Source of the DNA: Halosimplex salinum
Lineage (GTDB): Archaea > Halobacteriota > Halobacteria > Halobacteriales > Haloarculaceae
Direction: 5' to 3'
Assembly: GCF_003730195.1 (NCBI RefSeq)
Contig: NZ_QWGG01000005.1
Span: 124,001 to 188,000, forward strand
DNA: 64,000 bases
The position numbers were made by a program, and so were the translations under genes. A model generated the notes under the pieces. That model worked only from the letters and a program-made list of their open reading frames with translations. It searched no databases and was not told the DNA's origin. Shown here piece by piece: positions 26,482-34,652 of the stretch (positions are counted from its first letter, which is position 1; every line of letters begins with the position of its first letter).

Positions 26482-27555
26482 CTACCTGGAACCGGCCTGC
26501 GAGACGTTTTCGACGTCGATGGTGAGCGTCGAACTGTGGAGTCGTCGGCGTTCCTCGTGGACGTGAGTGTAGAGGACGTACGCCTCTCTGGTGGGGTCGT
26601 AGCGGACTGTCGCGTCCTGGATGCCCCGTTCCGGCTGTGCCGTGTCGTTCCGGAACGGTCGGGCAACGGTTCCGACGTGCGTGAAGTTCGACGAAAGCGA
26701 CTCCGTCGCGAACAGTGAGACCGTGTAGTTCGGATGGACTCTCGTGTGGTCGGCGAATATCAGGTAGATGCCGTCTTGCTCGATAACATCGTAGTCGCCG
26801 GTCTTGAACCCGTTTTCAGACTCGTAGACAGGCTGTCCCTCGGTCCAGTTGCTGACCCCGTCCGACGAAGTGGCGTGCCCGATCGCGGAGCCCGAGAGGC
26901 CGGTGGTGTTCCCTGCCTCGTAGAACATGTGGAAAGTCTGGTCTTCGTAGTAAACGCCGGCGTCGTCGAGGTGTTCCGGAAGTCGGTACGCTGTCCAGTC
27001 CCCGGTCAGCGAGTCGCTGACGAAGACGGCTCCCTGTGCGTACGCGTACCAGCGGTCTTCGGCACGCAACATCGTGTCAATCGACGTCCCAGGCGGCTTC
27101 ACCTCGTAGAAGACATCGGTCCGGTTGGTCTCCCAGCCTCCCGACTGGGGGATCCGCTCCCCGTCGGTTTCGAGGAGGTGCGCGCAGTGGTACTGGGATA
27201 GGAGATAGGTCTTCTCGTCAGCACGCAGTAAGACGTTGTCGTGCGAGACGCCCGGGAGTACGGAACTGTTGCGTTTGCGCTCGGCCCGGAACTGGACGCG
27301 GACGCTCGATTCGTTCCCCGTCGACATCGTCTCCGACCCGCTAAGCGTCTGGATCGGGTCCGCCGTCGCCGGTTGCGACGAGTTCCATCCGACCTCGTTC
27401 GCCGGCGAGACGCACGCACGCTGTTGTTGCTGTGTGGTCTCCGGCGCGTCGGGCAGTACGACCAGCAGGCCCCCGCCACCGACCAGTCCGAGGAGGAGAC
27501 CGATCAGCAGTCCGTATTTGAGATACGACCGCAGGGCTCCGCGCGAATCTATCAC
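26482..27555 (-). CDS. Membrane-anchored glycosidase-like beta-propeller protein
   Basis: A 357-residue protein read from a GTG at 27555; no in-frame ATG lies near, and AGATATAGTAAATAT on the minus strand (about 27573-27587) gives a TATA box some 25 bases upstream. Residues about 12-33 form a single N-terminal transmembrane anchor. The extracellular part (about 95-350) repeats blade-like motifs such as WYAYAQGAVFVSDSLTGDW, TFHMFYEAGNT and DGIYLIFADHTR, resembling the five-bladed propellers of GH32/43/68-type enzymes. Catalytic acids cannot be assigned with confidence. It is divergent from the phosphate permease. Confidence 0.6.
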   Translation of the reverse strand: MIDSRGALRSYLKYGLLIGLLLGLVGGGGLLVVLPDAPETTQQQQRACVSPANEVGWNSSQPATADPIQTLSGSETMSTGNESSVRVQFRAERKRNSSVLPGVSHDNVLLRADEKTYLLSQYHCAHLLETDGERIPQSGGWETNRTDVFYEVKPPGTSIDTMLRAEDRWYAYAQGAVFVSDSLTGDWTAYRLPEHLDDAGVYYEDQTFHMFYEAGNTTGLSGSAIGHATSSDGVSNWTEGQPVYESENGFKTGDYDVIEQDGIYLIFADHTRVHPNYTVSLFATESLSSNFTHVGTVARPFRNDTAQPERGIQDATVRYDPTREAYVLYTHVHEERRRLHSSTLTIDVENVSQAGSR

Positions 27556-27735
27556 GTATCGACAAGTCTGGATATTTACTATATCTCTTTCGATCGCGGT
27601 GGTCGTCGGAGTCCAGAGGCTATAAGACGCCGTCTTCGACTGGATACGGGTGTATCGATACCACGGCAGTGCTGTCTTCTCACGAACCACCGCAGTCGGC
27701 AAGCTATTATACGAACCACCGTTAGCCGTGCGCAG

Positions 27736-28908
27736 ATGGCATCGTTGGCGATACTTGTGATCGCGGCCGGAGCGAGTCTGTTCATGGCGTGGGCGATCGG
27801 CGCGGGTTCGTCGGGGTCGACCCCCTTCGCCCCCGCCGTCGGCGCCAACGCGATCTCGGTGATGCGCGCGGGCTTCGTGGTCGGTATCCTCGGTCTCGCG
27901 GGCGCCGTGTTCCAGGGCGCCAACGTGACAGAAGCGGTCGGTGAGGAACTGATCCTCGGTGTGACGCTCTCGCCGACCGCCGCCGTCGTCGGCCTGCTGA
28001 CCGCGGCGATCCTGGTCGCGATCGGCGTCTTCGCCGGCTACCCGATCGCCACCGCGTTCACCGTGACCGGCGCCGTCGTCGGCGTCGGCCTCGCCCTCGG
28101 CGGGGATCCCGCGTGGTCCAAGTACCGGCAGATCGGCGCGCTGTGGCTCGCCGTCCCGTTCGTCGGCGGCGGTATCGCCTACGCCACCGCCCGCCTGCTC
28201 AGGAGCGAGCGCGTGTCCGAACGGCTCGCCGTCCCCGCGCTCGCCGGCGTGGTCGGCGTCATCCTCGCCAACGTCCAGTTCGTCTTCCTCGGCCCGCCCG
28301 GCGAGCAGGCGTCGCTCGTCTCCTCGGGCGTGACCGCGACCGGCGGCCCCCCGCTCGTCGTCCGCGCGCTCGTCTCGCTCGCGGTCGCCGCACTCGCCGC
28401 CCTCGTCCTCTGGTGGGACGTGCGCGCCGACAGCGCTCGCGGTCAGCGCCACTTCCTGCTCGTCCTCGGCGGCCTCGTCGCCTTCTCCGCCGGCGGGAGT
28501 CAGGTCGGCCTCGCGATCGGCCCGCTCGTCCCCCTGCTGGACCCGTTCGAACTCCCGATCATCGCGGTCCTCGTCGGCGGCGGCCTCGGGCTCCTGATCG
28601 GCTCGTGGACCGGCGCCCCGCGGATGATCAAGGCGATCTCGCAGGACTACTCCTCGCTCGGCCCCCGCCGCTCTATCGCCGCGCTCATCCCCTCCTTCGC
28701 TATCGCCCAGACCGCCGTCTTCTTCGGCATCCCGGTCTCCTTCAACGAGATCATCGTCTCCGCCATCGTCGGTAGCGGCTACGCCGCCGGCAACAGCGCG
28801 GTCAGCCGCGAGAAGATGCTCAAAACCGTGGCCGCCTGGGTCGGGTCGCTCGTGCTCGCGCTCGGTATCAGTTACGGCGTGTTCGTCGCCGTCGACGCCG
28901 TTCTGTGA
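27736..28908 (+). CDS. Inorganic phosphate transporter, PiT family
   Basis: A 390-residue membrane protein with about 10-11 helices. The PiT signature GANDxx is represented by FAPAVGANAISVMRA near residues 34-48 and by NAISxx repeats, with a second half containing QDYSSLGPRRSIAALIPS and GNSAVSREKM. These transporters take up phosphate with H+ or Na+. TATTATAC at about 27702-27710 lies about 27 bases before the ATG at 27736, so the mRNA is probably leaderless. No PhoU-like gene is adjacent. Confidence 0.88.
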   Translation: MASLAILVIAAGASLFMAWAIGAGSSGSTPFAPAVGANAISVMRAGFVVGILGLAGAVFQGANVTEAVGEELILGVTLSPTAAVVGLLTAAILVAIGVFAGYPIATAFTVTGAVVGVGLALGGDPAWSKYRQIGALWLAVPFVGGGIAYATARLLRSERVSERLAVPALAGVVGVILANVQFVFLGPPGEQASLVSSGVTATGGPPLVVRALVSLAVAALAALVLWWDVRADSARGQRHFLLVLGGLVAFSAGGSQVGLAIGPLVPLLDPFELPIIAVLVGGGLGLLIGSWTGAPRMIKAISQDYSSLGPRRSIAALIPSFAIAQTAVFFGIPVSFNEIIVSAIVGSGYAAGNSAVSREKMLKTVAAWVGSLVLALGISYGVFVAVDAVL

Positions 28909-29030
28909 CCGGGGACTAACCGACTCACTCCCGCGACGCGGAGCGAGGCTCCCGGTAGCACGTCAACATACGGCACACGGAGAAAACGAACGACCGCGGA
29001 GGCGCCTCGACCGGAGGCAGGAACGGGGGC

Positions 29031-29417
29031 TTACTCGTCGTCGCCGAGCAGGTCGGCGGGGTCCTCGTCGCCGCGCTCGGCGATCCGGGCGTTGATCTGG
29101 CGGGTCGCGTCGCCGACCTCGCGACCGCGGACCGTCACGCGCTTGCGCTCGCCGTCGCGGCTGGGGTCGTAGCCCGTGCCGCCCGTCAGCATGATCTGTT
29201 TGAGCTCCGTGCCGCGCACGTCGCCGCGCATCGGGCGACCGGTCTCGTCGGAGCCGCCGGTGATCTCCAGCGTGTAGCCCGACAGGCCGACGCTTCCCCC
29301 GTCGACCTCCTCACCGATCTCTCGACCGATGAATCGGTTCGCGTCCTGTCCGTCGATCTCGATCTGGTAGGTGTGGCCGTCCTCCGGGTCGGAGACGGCG
29401 ACCGTGAAATCTGCCAT
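29031..29417 (-). CDS. rps6e: Small ribosomal subunit protein S6e
   Basis: A 128-residue archaeal S6e. The N-terminus [19 protein letters not shown], the middle [16 protein letters not shown]-like loop (here [16 protein letters not shown]) and the ribosomal signature [13 protein letters not shown] are diagnostic. It is a structural protein of the 30S subunit. The haloarchaeal version has a short acidic tail ([12 protein letters not shown]). It is monocistronic here. Confidence 0.95.
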   Translation of the reverse strand: MADFTVAVSDPEDGHTYQIEIDGQDANRFIGREIGEEVDGGSVGLSGYTLEITGGSDETGRPMRGDVRGTELKQIMLTGGTGYDPSRDGERKRVTVRGREVGDATRQINARIAERGDEDPADLLGDDE

Positions 29418-29549
29418 ATAAGTCCGAAATCAGCGCGGCTTCAAAAGCCCGTCGGAACGCCTCCTCGGAACGACCCCGCTCGGCGACGACGGTCGGCCGA
29501 ACCGGGCGAGTCAGCCCCCGCCACCGCTGTTCCGCGCACCCCTCGTTCG

Positions 29550-29993
29550 CTACGTCAGGTCGAGGGTGAACCCCGTCTTCGCCTCCCTGTCGAAGCCACA
29601 GGACTCGTAGAACTCGTGTTTCCACGCCTCGTCGGAGCCCGTCAGCAGCATCACCTTGTAGCAGTCCCGTGCGCTCGCCCGGTCGACGGCCGCTTCGACG
29701 CACTGCGTGCCGAAGCCCTCGCCCCGGTAGTCCTCGTGGGTCACGACGTTCTCGATCAGGGCGAACGGTCGGGCGCCCCGGGTCAGGTTCTTCGTCACCG
29801 AGAGGACGCAGGAGGCGACGAGGCGGCCGTCGTGCTCGACCACGACCACGTCGAGTTCGTCGTCGGCCACCATCTCGGCCCACAGGTCGTCCACGTCCTC
29901 GGGGCCGAGCTCCGGGTCGTCGGGGTTGAGCATCCGGTACAGCGCCAGGAGTTCGTCGAGTTCGCCCTCGCGGACGGATCTGGTCGTGGCCAT
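29550..29993 (-). CDS. GNAT-family N-acetyltransferase
   Basis: A 147-residue acyltransferase. It has the GNAT N-terminal helix pair (GELDELLALYRMLNPDDPEL), the central strand LIENVVTHEDYRGEGFGTQC containing the acetyl-CoA pyrophosphate loop R/QxxGxG/A (RGEGFG), and the C-terminal FYESCGFDR motif. The acceptor substrate is not identifiable. It is isolated between S6e and the dUTPase-like gene. Confidence 0.9.
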   Translation of the reverse strand: MATTRSVREGELDELLALYRMLNPDDPELGPEDVDDLWAEMVADDELDVVVVEHDGRLVASCVLSVTKNLTRGARPFALIENVVTHEDYRGEGFGTQCVEAAVDRASARDCYKVMLLTGSDEAWKHEFYESCGFDREAKTGFTLDLT

Positions 29994-30089
29994 GTCGCTC
30001 TCGGATCGGCCTGCGCGCGCCCCGCAGTTGAATGGCCGTGGTCCGCGGCTCGTCCGGGAGCGAGAGGGGAGCGGGCCGAGAGTGACCGT

Positions 30090-30548
30090 CTACGACCGCT
30101 CGACGCCCGTCACCGTCGAGACGCGAGCGTTCTCCTTCAACCGGATCCCGGCACCACCGACCGACAGCGGCACGCGGTCGAGCTCCGAAAGTTCGAGCGT
30201 CGGGTGGAACGCACCGCGCGCCCGGACGGCGTCGCGGGTCTGGACCGTCGCGACCACGTCCTCGGGGGCGGCCAGCGACTCGTTGTACTCGAGGAGGTAC
30301 TGGCCCGCGTCGAGGTGCCACCACTGGTAGTCGTCGCCCTCGTTCCGGTACTGTCGGTCGTGGGGTTCGAGGTCGGCCGCTTCGAGTTCGCCCCCGCCGA
30401 AGTCGACGCGACCCGGTTCGGCCACCTCGTAGACTTCGGTGACTGTGAGGTCGAGTCCTCGCCCCTCGGTCTGGGTCGGTTCGTGGACGATGCCGTCGAC
30501 GAACGCCGTCAGGTCTGTCACGTTCGAGGGCAGGGCCGCTCGCGGCAA
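30090..30548 (-). CDS. dUTPase/dCTP deaminase-like protein
   Basis: A 152-residue all-beta protein beginning MPRAALPSNVTDL. It shows the trimeric dUTPase/dCTP deaminase layout: GLDLTVTEVYEV, YLLEYNESLAAPEDVVATV and RGAFHPTLELSEL near the C-terminal third. The usual IDPG(F/Y) loop is replaced by the HPTLE region, so catalytic competence is uncertain; an alternative is a regulatory or nucleotide-binding relative. Family enzymes keep dUTP low or make dUMP. The gene abuts repeat copy C. Confidence 0.55.
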   Translation of the reverse strand: MPRAALPSNVTDLTAFVDGIVHEPTQTEGRGLDLTVTEVYEVAEPGRVDFGGGELEAADLEPHDRQYRNEGDDYQWWHLDAGQYLLEYNESLAAPEDVVATVQTRDAVRARGAFHPTLELSELDRVPLSVGGAGIRLKENARVSTVTGVERS

Positions 30549-30583
30549 AAGAGTGGGGCGGCTGGAACGGCGTTCAGTGTTCG

Positions 30584-30953
30584 TGCTTCTTGAGCAGTAG
30601 TTGCAGACTCTAATTTCGTGAAGGGAAGTCGGTCTGAAGAGACCGCAAGAGACAGCAAGCGACGAAAGCCCTCGGCCCGCTCGCGGTCGCTGAGCGGGAT
30701 ATCCTCGCTCCGCTCGGATAGTGCCCGCTCAACGACTCCGCTCCCTCCGGTCGCCGCGACCGAGCCTCGCCCTTTCAGTCCGCCAGGAACGCACCACACA
30801 GCACCGTACCTCACACCTCCCCAGCCGATTGCGCTACTCGCTTCGCTGCGTTGCTCATCCCTCGCACGGTGCTGTCGCGGCACGAGAGCCGCGACAGCGC
30901 GCGCCACCGCAATTGTTCACTCTGTGGGCTGTATTGAACGCTTCAGCGCGAAT
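30584..30953. repeat. Dispersed intergenic repeat, copy C (about 370 bp)
   Basis: Begins TGCTTCTTGAGCAGTAGTTG and runs to GGGCTGTATTGAACG. It is nearly colinear with copy B, differing mainly by missing the palindromic insert present there. Features include GAGCGGGATATCCTCGCTCC, CTCGCCCTTTCAGTCCGCC and GCTGTCGCGGC..GCCGCGACAGC. No gene is present between 30549 and 30977 apart from this element. Confidence 0.8.
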
Positions 30954-30977
30954 CGATACGGTGAGCGGCTTCGTCCG

Positions 30978-32036
30978 CTACTGCGGTTGCAGATCGCCGG
31001 CCTCGACCATCGCCTCCAGCGGGTTGTCGTCGATCTCGAGCGGGAAGTCGACGCGGCCGCGTCGGCGCGCAGACTCCCAGACGCCGAAGATGATCTCGGT
31101 GGTGTTGAGCGCGTTGCGGGCGCCGATCGACGGTTCCTCGCCGCTCTCCAGACAGTCGACGACGTGCGCGACGGCGTCGTCGATCGGGTCGGTCCAGGCC
31201 CCTTCCTCGACGGTCTCGGCGGTCCACTCGTCGCCGTCGGTCCGCCACCGCAGGTCCGCGTCCCCCTCCTCCGGGCCGACTTCGAGGACGCCGTCGCTCC
31301 CGACGAAGCGCATGTCGGCGGGGACGAGGGCGGACCCGACGCCGGTCGAGATGACGGCGTCGACGCCGTTCTCGTAGCGCCAGTGGGCGTGGGCCTGGTT
31401 CTCGTTGTGGGCGCCGAACCACTGGTTCGCCTCGCGGTAGTCGATCTGGCCGATCACCCACTCGGCCGGCACGTCACCGACGACGCCCGTCGCGAAGTCG
31501 ATCATGTGGGTGCCGCCGTCGTAGATGTTGCCCGGCGAGAGTTCGACGCGTTCGAGGTCGCCGATAGCGCCCGACTGCACCCGCTCGCGGGCTTCGACCC
31601 ACGTCGGCTTGAATCGGCGCATGTGGTTGAACGTGAGTTGAACGCCGCGGCGGTCGCACACCTGTGCCATCAGTCGCGAGTTGCCCCACGTGAGGTCCAT
31701 CGGCTTCTCGCAGTGGATGGCGTCGACGCTGGGCGCTCGCGCGCAGTCGATCACTACGTCGGCGTGGATATCCGGCCACACCGAGATCGAGACGATGTCG
31801 GGCTCGGCCTCTGCCAGCATCGTCTCGTAGTCCTCGAAGGTTTCCTCGACGTCGAAGCGGGCGGCGAACGCGTCGGCGCGCTCGGGTTCGAGGTCGGCGC
31901 AGGCGACCAACTCGCAGTCGTCGAGTCTCTCGTAGCCCTCCGCGTGGTAGTAGTTCATCGCGAAACCGTCCGGTCCGGGGTTCTTCAGGTCCGCCTCGTC
32001 GCCGGTCCCGATAAAGGCGATGTCGTGAGAAGTCAC
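30978..32036 (-). CDS. Gfo/Idh/MocA-family NAD(P)-dependent oxidoreductase
   Basis: A 352-residue oxidoreductase read from a GTG at 32036. The Rossmann start IAFIGTGDEADLKNPG is unusual in having an Asp/Glu-rich loop after GTG. The catalytic EKP motif (HCEKPMDL) and MRRFKPTWVEARE are as in the family, and HMIDF and GGTHMID mark the C-terminal domain. Such enzymes act on sugars, inositol or their derivatives. It shares a promoter region with the HTH/TumE-like pair, divergently, but has no clear functional link. Substrate not predictable. Confidence 0.87.
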   Translation of the reverse strand: MTSHDIAFIGTGDEADLKNPGPDGFAMNYYHAEGYERLDDCELVACADLEPERADAFAARFDVEETFEDYETMLAEAEPDIVSISVWPDIHADVVIDCARAPSVDAIHCEKPMDLTWGNSRLMAQVCDRRGVQLTFNHMRRFKPTWVEARERVQSGAIGDLERVELSPGNIYDGGTHMIDFATGVVGDVPAEWVIGQIDYREANQWFGAHNENQAHAHWRYENGVDAVISTGVGSALVPADMRFVGSDGVLEVGPEEGDADLRWRTDGDEWTAETVEEGAWTDPIDDAVAHVVDCLESGEEPSIGARNALNTTEIIFGVWESARRRGRVDFPLEIDDNPLEAMVEAGDLQPQ

Positions 32037-32111
32037 GATTCTCCCTCCCTCGCCCGGTGCGTTAGTCCTTGGGTTGGCGGAAGCGTGACTCGGGCCGTCC
32101 CGATTACAACG

Positions 32112-32137
32112 TATATCTGTGCTGCAAAACAGATATA
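32112..32137. promoter_or_regulatory. 9-8-9 inverted repeat, probable operator before the HTH gene
   Basis: TATATCTGT (32112-32120) and ACAGATATA (32129-32137) form a perfect 9-bp dyad with an 8-base spacer. It covers the GTATATC TATA-like element and ends at the HTH gene's probable start. This position is what an autoregulating antitoxin or TrmB-like repressor would occupy. It is also 76 bases upstream of the divergent oxidoreductase start. Confidence 0.6.
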
Positions 32138-32673
32138 TGGCCCGCACTCGAAATCGAGATATGAGCGAGCCATCGGCACGGGACCACTGGGGGGACGACC
32201 GGACGACGTTCCAGCGGGTCTACGACGTCATCGTCGGGACGACTGAGCCGGTGAGCGCGGCGGTGTTCGCCGAGCGGGCGGACTGCTCGGAGACCGCGGC
32301 CAGAGGCGCGCTCGAACAGTTGACGGAGATGGGGGTCGCGCGACGGCAGGCGGGGCGGCCGGCGACCTACCGGCGCAACGACTCCTACTTTCGGTGGAAA
32401 CGCGTCGAGTCGCTGGCCGACGAACACAGCCCCGCTGCGCTCCGGGATCGCGTCGACGACCTGATCGACCGCGATCGGGAGTTTCAGGACCGATACGGCG
32501 TGCCCGACCCCGACGCGGTCGGGACCGACGACCTCGCAGTCGACGACCACGACGAGTTGCACGACCGCTGGGACGACCTCCGTGAGTGGCGGACCGTTCG
32601 CCGCGACATCCGAGTGCTCCGCGACGCGGTCGATCGAGCGGAATCACGGACCGACGACGGCGCCGTCGCGTGA
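32137..32673 (+). CDS. Winged-helix DNA-binding protein, probable antitoxin/regulator of the TumE-like gene
   Basis: A 178-residue protein. Residues about 35-80 form a winged helix: VYDVIVGTTEPVSAAVFAERADC, then SETAARGALEQLTEMGV and a wing with RPATYRRNDSYFRW. The rest is an acidic helical region (about 90-178) with DLIDRDREFQDRYGVP. ATGs at 32137 and 32161 are both possible; the palindrome ending at 32137 slightly favours 32161 if it lies outside the gene. The downstream gene overlaps its stop (GTGA, 32670-32673), so the two are coupled. Haloarchaeal TA-like pairs often use such HTH partners. Confidence 0.72.
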   Translation: MARTRNRDMSEPSARDHWGDDRTTFQRVYDVIVGTTEPVSAAVFAERADCSETAARGALEQLTEMGVARRQAGRPATYRRNDSYFRWKRVESLADEHSPAALRDRVDDLIDRDREFQDRYGVPDPDAVGTDDLAVDDHDELHDRWDDLREWRTVRRDIRVLRDAVDRAESRTDDGAVA

Positions 32674-33098
32674 CGCCCGACGACTCCCCGGGCGGGCCGC
32701 TCGACGTCGCCACGCTGGAGGTGCTGGGGCGCCGCGCGCGTTCACACGACCTCGTGAGCGACTGGTCGTTCCGCCCGGACAGCATCTCGCCGCGTCGACT
32801 CGAACTGCGTCTCGACGCCGACCAGTATCCCGACGCGGTCGACGCCGTCCGGATCGACGTGAGCTGGTACGACGGCGGTGAGTACACGGTCCACTATCTC
32901 GAATCCCGGGACGACGGCTCCTGGCAGTGTCGCTGGGACCGCCATCCCAAGCCCGAGGCGCCGACCGCACACTTCCATCCGCCACCGGACGCTTCGCCCG
33001 TCGTCGGGGAGTCGTCGATCGACGACTCGCACCACCTCGGAGTGCTGTTCGACGTGCTCGACTGGGTCGCCGACCGCGTCTCCACGCTCCACGAGTAG
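32670..33098 (+). CDS. TumE-like (DUF6516-type) toxin candidate
   Basis: A 142-residue protein starting with GTG at 32670. The pattern of a central sheet (RIDVSWYDGGEYTVHYLES), CRWDRHPKPEAPTAHFHPPP, then a C-terminal helix GVLFDVLDWVADRVSTL recalls the TumE family: an aromatic-rich sheet, RWDxxPxxxxxxxHxH, and an acidic-hydrophobic helix ending the domain. That assignment is inference by motif; TumE proteins are proposed ribonuclease-like toxins. It overlaps the upstream HTH gene by four bases. If correct, the pair is a complete TA module near 32.1-33.1 kb. Confidence 0.6.
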   Translation: MTPDDSPGGPLDVATLEVLGRRARSHDLVSDWSFRPDSISPRRLELRLDADQYPDAVDAVRIDVSWYDGGEYTVHYLESRDDGSWQCRWDRHPKPEAPTAHFHPPPDASPVVGESSIDDSHHLGVLFDVLDWVADRVSTLHE

Positions 33099-33146
33099 TG
33101 AGCGGAACCGGCGGTTTCTCGGGCCGCCGTGTTTCAGGCCTCGAAC

Positions 33147-33420
33147 CCTCCTCACGGTTCGCTTCGCTCACCGCTCGGTATCCGAGGGCCTCACTGCGCT
33201 CGGCCCTCGCTTTCTTCCTCACGGCTCACCGCGTTCGCCGCTCGGTATCCGAGGGCCTCACTGCGCTCGGCCCTCGCTTTCTTCCTCACGGCTCACCGCG
33301 TTCGCCGCTCGGTATCCGAGGGCCTCACTGCGCTCGGCCCTCGCTTTCTTCCTCACGGCTCACCGCGTTCGCCGCTCGGTATCCGAGGGCCTCACTGCGT
33401 TCGGCCCTCGCTTTCCTCCC
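33147..33420. repeat. 67-bp tandem repeat array copying the aminopeptidase gene end
   Basis: CTCGGTATCCGAGGGCCTCA recurs at 33174, 33241, 33308 and 33375, an exact 67-base period, with partial units on both sides. The last unit contains the true end of the minus-strand aminopeptidase gene (codons EESEGRTQ-stop, ending 33392); the other units carry near-identical copies of those final codons read as EGRAQ-stop. The array is thus likely tandem duplication of that gene's 3' end. It is not CRISPR: units abut without variable spacers. Confidence 0.88.
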
Positions 33421-34495
33421 ACCGGAACACGCCGTCCCGCTGGATCACCTCGCCGTCGACCTCCAGTCGGGAGTCGCCGGTCATGTCGGTGATGAGGTCG
33501 ACGTGGACGGCCGAGTCGTTGCCGGACTCGCCCTCGGGCAGGCAGGCGTCGTAGGCGCGGCCGAGCGCGAGATGCACCGTCCCGGCCATCTTCTCGTCGA
33601 AGAGGATCCGCCCGGTCGGGCGGTCGATGCCGCGATTCATGCCGATCCCCAGCTCTCCGAGCACCCGGGACCCGCCGTCCGTCTGGATCACCTCGTCGAT
33701 CACGTCCTCGCCCTGCGCGGCCTCCCAGTCGACGACCACGCCGTCTTTGAAGGTGAGCTTCACGTCGCGCACGTCACGCCCGCGGATCGTCATCGGCACG
33801 TCGAAGGTGACGACGCCGGCGGTGTCGTAGGGCGCCGTGAACACCTCGCCCGAGGGCAGGTTGTGCGAGTCGTAGGCGACGCTCGCGGCGGAGTTGACCG
33901 CTGTGCGACCGTCGATAAAGAGGGTCAGGTCCGTCCCCTCGTTGACGATGCGGACCTCGTCACCGTCGTCGAGGATCTCCTTCAACTGGCCCATCTCCTC
34001 GGCGAGACGCTCCCAGTCGCGGAGCGTGGCGTCGTAGACGAAGTCGGCGTACTCCTCGTAGGCCATGCCCGCCTGCTGTGCGAGCGCACGAGTGGGGTGG
34101 ACCGTCGACACCCAGTCCGTGGCGAGCCGGGCCTCTCTGATGTCCTGCCGGGCGCGACCGTAGCGCTGCGTCCGCTCGCCGGGCACGTCGGCGGTCGCTG
34201 CCGTGTTTCGCCCGCCGCCCAGCGACAGCACGCTGTCGGCGTTTTCGTATAGCGATAACTCGTGTATGGGGTCCTCGTCGAACTCGCCGTCGTGTGCGCG
34301 GAGATAGGCGCGCTGGACCTCCTCGGAGCTGTACACGGTCGTCACGTTCGCGCCGTGCTCGCCCAGCGCCGCCGCGACGGCGACCGCCAGGTCGTGGGCG
34401 CCCTCGTCGACCGACACGACCACGTCGTCGCCCGCCTCGATGCGTGCGCTCCAGTCGACCAGCGTCTCTGCGTGCTCTCGTATGCGCTCGTCCAT
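33392..34495 (-). CDS. M29-family (thermophilic) aminopeptidase
   Basis: A 367-residue metallo-aminopeptidase, starting MDERIREHAETLVDW at 34495. Family segments include VVSVDEGAHDLAVAVA, NLPSGEVFTAPYD (metal-site Glu), GINRGIDRPTG-like GMNRGIDRPTG, LGELGIGMN and HVDLITDM with conserved His/Asp ligands. M29 enzymes remove N-terminal residues from peptides using two metal ions. The sequence AYDACLPEGESGNDSAVHVDL matches the family's C-terminal metal region. Its 3' end has been copied into a tandem array. Confidence 0.9.
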   Translation of the reverse strand: MDERIREHAETLVDWSARIEAGDDVVVSVDEGAHDLAVAVAAALGEHGANVTTVYSSEEVQRAYLRAHDGEFDEDPIHELSLYENADSVLSLGGGRNTAATADVPGERTQRYGRARQDIREARLATDWVSTVHPTRALAQQAGMAYEEYADFVYDATLRDWERLAEEMGQLKEILDDGDEVRIVNEGTDLTLFIDGRTAVNSAASVAYDSHNLPSGEVFTAPYDTAGVVTFDVPMTIRGRDVRDVKLTFKDGVVVDWEAAQGEDVIDEVIQTDGGSRVLGELGIGMNRGIDRPTGRILFDEKMAGTVHLALGRAYDACLPEGESGNDSAVHVDLITDMTGDSRLEVDGEVIQRDGVFRWEESEGRTQ

Positions 34496-34596
34496 GCCCG
34501 CAGGTCGGCCGCCACGGGCAAAACGATGGCGAGCGACGGACCGCCGTCGCCCCGGATCCTTCCTCATCTTTGGGGTAGAACTGCTCTCCGCACCTC

Positions 34597-34612
34597 TTTA
34601 GGGGGACCTAAA
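34597..34612. promoter_or_regulatory. DtxR/IdeR-like palindrome 1 upstream of the iron-uptake operon
   Basis: TTTAGG-GGGA-CCTAAA is a perfect 6-bp-arm palindrome. It lies 25 bases upstream of a second box and just before the CTTTATA promoter element. The arms match the TTAGG..CCTAA core of DtxR-family iron boxes. Confidence 0.7.
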
Positions 34613-34623
34613 TTTCGTAACGA

Positions 34624-34652
34624 CTTTATAGAGTTAGGTTAGCCTAAAACGT
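34624..34652 (+). promoter_or_regulatory. Promoter with overlapping DtxR/IdeR-like box 2
   Basis: CTTTATA at 34624-34630 is the likely TATA element. TTAGGTTAGCCTAA (34634-34647) matches the first 14 bases of the bacterial DtxR consensus (TTAGGTTAGCCTAACCTAA). It sits between TATA box and ATG, so a bound metal-dependent repressor would block transcription initiation. Haloarchaea use DtxR/Idr-type proteins for iron control; the regulator is not in this window. Confidence 0.78.

Noticed and set aside
33147-33420. CRISPR-like regular repeat
   Set aside because: Units are contiguous at 67 bases with no variable spacers, and no cas genes are near; it derives from an adjacent gene end.
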